Shown piece by piece: positions 56,701 through 64,000 of a DNA stretch of 64,000 bases. Every line of letters starts with the position of its first letter. Positions within the stretch are counted from its first letter, which is position 1. Origin of the DNA: Xenoacremonium recifei (Eukaryota; Ascomycota; Sordariomycetes; Hypocreales; Nectriaceae); contig WOFQ01000040.1 in NCBI GenBank assembly GCA_012184525.1, forward strand, positions 1 to 64,000, written 5' to 3'. Position numbers and translations under genes: made by a program. Under the pieces are notes generated by a model. The model worked only from the letters and a program-made list of their open reading frames with translations, searched no databases and was not told the origin of the DNA.

Positions 56701-59700
56701 GAGAGGGACCGGAAATGGATGACACGATAACGTCGTGCCGCTTCATGACGGATGCTCTACCAGTGTCAGTTGAGCAACGTCACGAGAGGCAGGATGGGAT
56801 ACCTCTGCAGGCAGATCTTGCAGAGCTGAGTGATGAGCCGGGGGCCTGAGCAACTGGCGCGTCAACACGCACAGTGTGTCTCACGCGGCCCGCCTCCCAC
56901 TGGCACGGCTGGCGGTGACCAGGCCGGCCAGACCAGCCTTGAGTTATGCATTCAGCATCGTGACATATAGCCCCGGGCATAACTCGTCGTGGCATGGATA
57001 GTCCAGAGCCAAAGAGGAAAAGGCGGCCCCCCGGGACTGTGGCTATTGTCAACGCATTCCCTGAAGCCGCAAGGATGTGCAGGTACCAGCCGCCCAGCGT
57101 CCAATGCCTCGGATCAGCGCGACCAGCTCGTGGGACACCAAGTACCTGGGACGTGAGGCAAAGTACGAAGTACTGAGAGGTACGTACCTCATCCGTCCTC
57201 AGCTTGAGCTTTGGAACCGGAATTGCTTGGGCGCCAGGGGCATGGCTTCATCGTTCTGGGTTAGAGGAAATCCATCTCGAGACGGCCACTCAAGATGGAA
57301 GAACCGGCGAGCGGGGCCGTCTCTGGCCCTAGGACAGGTAGACAGCAGACGCGCAACTCAAGGCATTAGCAAAAATACTCGTCCCAGCCTCCTGGAATGC
57401 GCGGTTTTCCGGGTACCAGCCTTAGGGCTCCAGGTACAGCTGTCCTGGATCACGGATGTCTCATCTTGCATCCCTCTCCGTCCGTTCTCCTCCACGGTCC
57501 TCCCAGTGGTGACCACTAGTGTCGTCGACGGACTCTCCGGTACGAGCTTTTGAGGCCTAACGAAGGTGATATCCCAGCGGCATGAACTTGGTGAAATTGC
57601 CGGCATCAGGCTGGAGATCCGTACCTCGTGCTCAATCAAAATGAAATCCCTTCCCCAGCAAGGTCTGCCCCAGCAGCGCGGTGACCCCGGACGGCAGGTC
57701 GATCTCTCTGCCGTCCCTCCTCTGCACGTTGCTTTTCCTATCGCACCGACCGTTGGCTCAATTAAACTTGTGACCGCCTCCACGGTAAGCAAAAGGGATG
57801 TCGAAAATTAACGCGTCGAAAGGTTGAAACGAGGTTCAGGGTGAGACGCTCCCGCAGTAACCGCGCGCCTCCAGTCATCGTTCCCCAAGCCATAGCCTTT
57901 GTAAACGACACAGACTAGCAATCTCACCTCCAGAATCATCCTGAAGCTTGATGCAAGATGCGCCAGGATGAGAATTTGCAACCCCTGTTTGTTGCTCCCA
58001 CACTCCCACCTCGCGCTCAAACGTCTGCCCCTCCCGGGCCTTATCCTCCCTGCGTTCGGGATGAATGCAGTTGCTTTTTGTGACTGCTACACTGAATGGC
58101 TGTCCATCTGTGCGTCCTTATTTGCAATGCGACTCAAGCAATAGAGCATGGGTGGATAATGCTCTGAGATCGCGATCTCTCTCACTTGGTGGCCGACGAT
58201 GGCGATTTGCATGTCAGGAGATCGTGCAGCGTATATCCTGGATCAATGCTGGGTCAATAATCAAAGTTCTTCCGGGACGATGAGAATCAGCAGGGAGCAA
58301 TCAGATCACAAGCCAAGCTGTCACAGCTCGAACCTGGGGTCGGCTTCTGTGCCCGTTCTCTCAGCTGCCCTTGCAGCCAGAGTGCGTGAAAGGTGCATTA
58401 GCCCCGTCTTCTCCAGAGTCGCCTCAGCTGTGTGCCCAAGCAGAGCCGAGGAGCTCCGTAAGCCTTGCATCCGGTTTTACTTTCTGTTTGCTCTCCCAAC
58501 ACTTGGCCTGCCCGCCCCCCTCTGGCTCAACCTCCTATTTTTCGAGCTCCTTCGTCTCTCACATCTCTCCGCCGTCATCAATCAATTGACAGATGTGGAG
58601 TAGAAATGAGAAAGGGCTGCTCCCGATGGGACGCGCCGTCGACCCACCAGTCCGCCCGTCAAGCGTTGAGTCCCCTAATTAGACCCGTGAGGAAATCCAG
58701 GCGACGCTCTAGTGGCCGGTACCTTGCAAGCCAAGCAGGTCAAGAACACGTGAACTCGGACCTCGTGCCTTGACAAGATTCACGGGAACCGTTCGTGCGT
58801 TTTCCGGGTGATCAATGCGGGATTAGGGGTGTGATTCAGAGTCTCGGTTTGCGCCATCTTAATGGAGGAGAGGGGCAGGTGATTGATGGACAGTGATGGA
58901 GGGGGGGAGGCCTGTTCGATCCGTATCGGGTCACATCCCGTCATCGCGACGCGTCTTCTGTTCCGGCAAGTCTGTCTGGCTGCCCCGTTGACCGAGAACC
59001 TCCGTTTTTCGGTCGGGCTGGGCGAGACGAAACTCCCTGGTGTGATGTGTGTGTGGATGCAGGTGGCAACTCCAGACAGTTGCAATATTATCCATAATAT
59101 CAAATTCCCAAGCAGCTGGTCCCAGCTTGTGATGGATGTATCTTGGTCTCAGAATTGCCTTCTCAGCTACGTTGGTAGGAACCTGGTCCAGTAGTCGCAT
59201 CTTCTGTAAATCGGCAAACTACAGCAGGCCCCTTCTAAACAGCCGTGTTTGTGGCGATATAGCCTTGAATCGTCGTGGCTCAGCGAAGAATAAAGGCAGC
59301 GTCAACACGACCTGAAGAAGTTGGCCGATAGGACCGAGCAAGGGGAGAGATTCTGGCTCGGAAGGTTTCAGATCTTTCCTTCAGATTGTCTCGGACAAGT
59401 TGTGGCAACTCAGCTATGTCTCAAGGACTGCCGTTGGTTCGACAAACAAGTTGTAAAAGAGTGCAGGCATTCGAAGAGGGGATGTGAGCTGGGACTCAAC
59501 GCCGAGTTTGCGTGCCAGGGGCTACCCCAGATCTAGCAATCAATCCAGCCGACATAGACACTTCAAGCCCGGACAAATAGATCACATCCGAGCAGCAATG
59601 GCCAGAACCCAGCCCGGATTTCGGCGATCCGGTCAATCGCGAGGCGATTGGACTGCCAAAGGTATCTGCGTTTCCGCTGGCAGTGCATCGGGGAGCGTCC

Positions 59701-61515
59701 TTTCCACGATCCGATCAGGGGCGTTCTGCACGTGTTTCTTGCTCCGGCTGTCGAAGGGAGAAAGTCTTTGGCAAACATCGAATGCATCCTGGCCCAAGAA
59801 GCTGCAGACCATGGCCCGCCACATATGTACATAGCCGCTCTGACCCGTCCGCGATTTCAGGATTTCTCGTCATGTGGAGTTGCGTCCTCTCGCGGACTGG
59901 CTGAACTTGCCAGCCAAGACCCAGGGATTCCACGTTTGGCAAGCTCTAGCTACGTGAAAAGCCGGCCCCCAGAGAATGACAACTGGCAGCAAGCTAGGGC
60001 AGTCCAAATTCGATGGTTCGGTGCCAGGGTGTGTCTATGTGGCGGTGAGCGACCGCAAACAGCTGTCTTTAGGGTAGCGGTGAGGTGACCTAACGTTGCT
60101 GCGGCAGCCAAGACCAAAAAGCAAACACTTCGTTTGATTGGCGTTGGGTTGCTATTAGCGAGAGTAGTAGGAGGGTATTGGCATGGCAGGTTTTGCTCGG
60201 CGGCGAAGTTGAACCGAGCATGGCCTTGTTGGTGAATGGGAGAAAATGCTGAGAAGTGCTTTGGCACTCACAGATTTGGCGCAAGAGAGGGCCCACGATG
60301 ACACTCAGAGAGAAAGACTGCTTGAAAGGCGCCTTCCTCAAAATCAAGCGCAATAAGCGAACTATTGAGACGGAGGAAAGACCCTCTCGGACACCACTAC
60401 CTAGGTAGTTCTTTCATACGTAGGTACCTGAGGTAAGGTAGCCTTACTGTCTCTTGGCTCCAGAAGAAAGAGCACGAGAGCAGCAAGCACAACATGGCCC
60501 TCCAAGTCCGTACCACAAATATAAACCGCAAAGACGTAGATCTACAGGGAGACGAGTTAGTTAATTATCGACAATATCCCGTCAAGTTATTGACGGTCTG
60601 CCCAAATGCTGTGCTTACCTTGTTTTCACACCTCCCGAGACCATGACGACACACGCTGGATGCCACGCAACAGGCACTTATGCAGTTTGCTGCAGCCGAG
60701 ATCAGGAAGGTCCTGACATGAGTAGGCACGTACTAGTAAAAGGTATTTGCCAGTTGGGGGGTGACATCTCAAGGGGGAAACAATACTTAGAGGTATGTTC
60801 CCGTGTGTTGGACGGGCGGCTGCAGGCCAATATCAAACGCTGACCACTTAGCGACCTTTCCTGGCACGACGACAAATATTATGCCGTAAGTAGGGCAGTG
60901 CAGGACAGATTGCACAGTTTGGTCAAAGGTTTGATGGGTAAGGTAGAAAAATGCTCTGTGGCTTGACACTGGCCGTACCCATGTAAGAATAGTCGTTTGC
61001 GTAGGTAGGCACCTTGAAGCGCCAGAACAGTCCTATGACTTGACTCAGCGCAGTGATCATATCGCATCTGTGAATATAAAAAAGCCGAGAAGCATTCTAC
61101 AAACCATTCATAATCTGCAAGAGGAAGAAAAGCCCTGCAATCGGAGGCTACGAGGCAGGCTCTGATCGCCAAATATTACAAGTTTTCAGTGACTCTTCTC
61201 GGCTCGTTCGCATTCGAGGCAAGGCACTCACACTGAAAAGCCTAACGAGGCGCCCTGGGGTGGCTTGAAGCCAGGACAAACAGCAGCAAGATTCCGACAC
61301 GTTGCCACGGAAGGCACACCCGTCGTCTGCCTGCCGTACCTTCCACCGGTGGCCAGCCTCCTAGCACCTGCCCCGACCAACCCCGCTGTGCTTAACCCCT
61401 TTCCTTGAGTCTCAACTTCTCAACTTCTCTCTCTTTCTTTCCCACCACTCTTCTCCCTCACTCTGGAGCAAGTCCCCCAATCCAAATCGTTTGCCAGGGC
61501 GTATTTCTTCTCAAT
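53782..61515. other. 7.7-kb region with no recognisable gene
   Basis: Shared upstream region of the divergent ime2 (-) and Stc1-domain (+) genes. Reading frames up to about 170 residues occur, but on both strands over the same bases and without domains or splice logic. A perfect 14-bp palindrome GAGGTACGTACCTC lies at 57177-57190, and related TAGGTACCT-type sequence recurs near 60398-60435. CT-rich DNA at 61400-61480 looks like the Stc1 gene leader. No tRNA or transposase remnant was found by eye. Confidence 0.45.
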
Positions 61516-62927
61516 ATGCCAGGAGGACGAGGCTTCCCGTCGTAAGTTCTCCGATCCTCGCAAATCTCAAGCTTGCCTGAAGACTAACGCCTAGTAGCCG
61601 GCGCCAGGGCGTCCTTCCGACTAGGTATTGCTATTCTCGACCGAACACGTTACAATGACTGATGGGCCTAGGTTCCGGTGCAAAGTTGGTGGAGAATACA
61701 AGTCCCTGGAAGAGTTCTCGGACAATCAGCGCAAGTTTCTCCAGAGACAGATCGACAGCGGACAGTCGGTCGACCCGAATCACTCTGGCATGACATGTCG
61801 AGAGCACTCAGCAATGAAACGTGATGAAATTCAGTGCGAGAGATGTGGCCTGGTCAAGCATCTCGACGAGTTCAGCAAGAGCTCTCGCCGCAACGGCACC
61901 AATGTGAGTCTGAGCTACATGGAATACGTCCGATGTCTAATGGTGCGTTTAGGAATGCAAGAGATGTGTCGCGTGGACTGAGACTCAGGAGCCTGACGTG
62001 ACGCCTGCTCCTCTCGAGACGGGAACTATCTCTCTCGACGAGACTAACAACGAGATGTGGCCGAAAGACTTCACACATAGCGGCGACTTCTTCGATGAGA
62101 ACGACCCGCCTCAGGTAAGTAGTCTTCAAAAGGACCAAGCTCGACACTAACTGACATGAAAAGGCTCCCGTCACCGACCTGGATTCACTGACAAGCATGC
62201 TCGACAACAGTACGATCAGCGGCTATTCGACTACAGCGAGCGTCTCAGGGGACTCTGTTGTGACGAATGGTGCTCGCCAGCCAAGCCTCCCACCGCACCT
62301 TGCCAGATTCTCGGAGGCATCTATGTCGGGATCTGTCGTATCTGTCGTACAAGAGCGAGTTGTGCCGAATCAGTCTGCTGCCCCGATGAACAATGTCAAT
62401 GCTCTCCCGCTGCATCTTCGACCGAAGAAAGTGAATCGAACCGAAGAGCCAACATCGCCTCCGCAGCTGCGAGACACTTCGATTTATGCCGCCTCAATTT
62501 CCACTGCAACGACGGCTCGTGAAGCAAAGCGGGAGGACGCCAGAGCCCAAGCCGTCCAGTTCAACGCATGGGACCCCAGTGGCAAGCAACACTTGCAGGT
62601 TAAAGAGCCAACCATCACCTCAAGCAGTGCTTCTTCTGTTGGTGAGAGCTCAGACGCCAACTCGGGTCTTGGCGAATGGACTCCGGCTCCGTCACGCAAG
62701 CAGAAGAACGGCCGTAGCAACAATAAGTGGCCGAAGAGAAGCGAGGTATGCTGATCTCCCCAACCCTACGTCTCAGACGCCACTAACCCGTGGACGAGAT
62801 GTAGATGAACATCTCGCGAAGCGAAATGAAAAAGAAGCCTTTTCTTAACTATCCCACGCAAATGACAGAATGGCACGTCAACCTGGACATTGATAGTCAA
62901 CGGCGATGGGCGAGTAGGCCTGAGTGA
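61516..62927 (+). CDS. Stc1-domain protein
   Basis: A six-exon model gives 384 residues: 61516-61541, 61595-61624, 61672-61903, 61953-62114, 62164-62745 and 62805-62927. The Stc1 domain lies in exons 3-4: FRCKVGGEYKSLEEFSDNQ, MTCREHS, CERCGLVKHLDEFSKSSRRN and CKRCVAWTETQEP. Its four Cys/His pairs fit a LIM-like zinc fold. In S. pombe, Stc1 bridges Argonaute/RITS to the Clr4 methyltransferase complex, coupling RNAi to heterochromatin. Fungal proteins that share only this domain, with a long disordered tail as here (Ser/Thr/Asn-rich, ending in a conserved-looking GLGEWTPAPSRKQK), are not proven orthologues. The first two small exons and the last exon are less certain; an alternative start is the ATG at 61655 within intron 2. 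Confidence 0.8.
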
Positions 62928-64000
62928 GGCCGAATGGCTCGGGGATATGATCTAAAAGTTTTCCTTGAAGTTCGTCTTTGCTTCTTCACATCTCCCTTTT
63001 CCTTGAGTCATCTGATTTCATGTTCTGGATGGTGTGGAATTTACTTTGAAACTTCCAAAAAAAAAAAAAAAATACAGGTACACAGAACACAGAATGATAC
63101 AAATGAATAGACTGCAGCTTAACCACGCATTTCCAGACCTCTGTTGTCCAGAAACGTTACTATCAGTACATGCACGACGAAGATAACACATTTATGAGCT
63201 TTCAAGTTTTTTTGTTGGGCCTTTCTTTCTTCCAAGGACCTCGCTGTAGCCCAAGTGTCCCAAACATACCATTTGCATGCCCTTCAACTTCCTCCTCCTA
63301 CGTTACCCCCTACTCCAAGAATAAAAAACTATGCCACCCAAAATCCCTTTCCCACAGCAAAATGAACGACCGGAAGTGCAGAAAGTGTGTGCAAACAGAA
63401 TATGACATTATCCCTACCCAGCCGGCCGCCGTGTTTCTCCCAATGTCCTGATGATGTCCGTGCCAGGCCAGTCCTGGCAGCCCGAATTTTGCTTTTGGGT
63501 TTCTTCTCTCCTTCATGTACACGCGTCTGGCGACGCCCGCTCCGTTTCGATGTCCTTCGTACATAGCCTCCGCGCGCCTGTCTTCGTTTCGTGGAACTCC
63601 TTATTGGGGAGGAATAACCCCGTATATAGTGTCAAGAATGTGGAACCCGTACTGTGATGGTGGTAAGAGTTGTGTATAGTGAGTACAACTGTGCGTGTAG
63701 TTGTAAGTGTGGTGGTAGTGGTGTGATGCAGCTTTCTAGAATGCAATGCTTGTTTATGCATCCTCTTTCCACCCCCCAGCGCTTTTCCCTCGACTGGTGT
63801 CTTCATGATGTAAGATCATTTTAGAGCGTGTCGATTCGTACCCTTCCCGGGAATGCATAGTTGTGAGCTTGAGTCGTGTTTATATGAGCGTGAGTAAAAG
63901 ATCATATGGTCGTGCGGATGGTCGTATATGTCGATATCGGGTGAACGATGCGGGTGAATTAATTAGACTTCCTGGGACCCCATGGAGGTACTCTTCCCTG
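62928..64000. other. Right-end intergenic region
   Basis: Contains the 3' flank of the Stc1-domain gene and a run of 15 adenines at about 63057-63071. From about 63660 the plus strand is GT/purine-rich. Small frames on both strands lack support. It may include the 3' end of a gene lying outside the window. Confidence 0.35.

Noticed and set aside
57077..57553. 158-codon plus-strand frame in the 7.7-kb block
   Set aside because: No domain, poor start context, and antisense frames of similar length overlap it.
60494..60646. 50-residue frame starting MALQVRTTNINRKD
   Set aside because: Length within chance expectation; no promoter, domain or flanking exon.
1..64000. CRISPR array, bacterial operon or intact transposon
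   Set aside because: Intron structure and gene families are fungal; no regularly spaced identical repeats and no transposase or reverse-transcriptase motifs were seen.

Overview
The window is nuclear DNA from a filamentous ascomycete (Pezizomycotina), most likely a Sordariomycete. The evidence is the small introns (about 45-180 bp) with GTRNGT donors and CTAAC/CTGAC-like branch sites, a tRNA with a Pol III T-run, and fungus-restricted families: Clr5-ankyrin, Zn2Cys6 with a Fungal_trans_2-like region, HRI1, Ime2, DUF6604, a Stc1 domain and a DUF4743-type Nudix protein. Genes are single and eukaryotic, without operons. Species cannot be named from the sequence alone.

Layout, left to right. 1-1962: non-coding DNA with an array of CCAAT-type composite motifs and a TATA box. 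1963-4813 (+): Clr5-domain/ankyrin-like protein. About 5700-7047 (+): broken allantoate-permease-type MFS gene. 7409-8740 (+): F-box protein. 9206-10120 (-): short-chain dehydrogenase. 10545-11192 (-): tubby/LURP-one-like protein. 11810-11880 (-): tRNA-Gln(CUG). 12107-12861 (-): HRI1 homologue. 13595-13931 (+): TATA-driven candidate micro-gene. 14229-16301 (-): disordered protein with a LisH-like C-terminus. Then a 3.8 kb gene-poor stretch. 20107-21693 (-) and 22128-23731 (+): divergent Zn2Cys6 regulator and 14-TM drug-type MFS transporter sharing one promoter region. 26469-30644 (+): 1391-residue disordered protein. 31084-32262 (-): Utp12-domain ribosome-biogenesis protein. 34631-37460 (+): BET-family double bromodomain protein. 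39110-40099 (-): Nudix/DUF4743 protein. 40547-41673 (+): decayed beta-lactamase-fold esterase gene. 41702-43084 (-): SET-domain methyltransferase. 43851-46640 (+): DUF6604-like protein. 47126-49260 (-): Hsp70-like ATPase in five exons. 51376-53781 (-): Ime2-type meiotic kinase. Then a 7.7 kb stretch with no recognisable gene. 61516-62927 (+): Stc1-domain protein.

Most genes are unrelated neighbours (chromatin, ribosome biogenesis, signalling). The one convincing functional unit is the regulator/transporter pair at 20.1-23.7 kb. Four genes touch chromatin or meiosis by family membership (Clr5-type, BET, Ime2, Stc1), but they are far apart and there is no evidence that they act together. The most unusual sequence features are the repeated TGAYTGG-N4-TGGCGTTTT module upstream of the Clr5 gene, the two pseudogenes whose lesions can be pinpointed, the promoter repeat between regulator and transporter, and the very long shared upstream region of the Ime2 and Stc1 genes. 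Splice models were built by hand from frame and consensus; exon ends are given where they close the reading frame.
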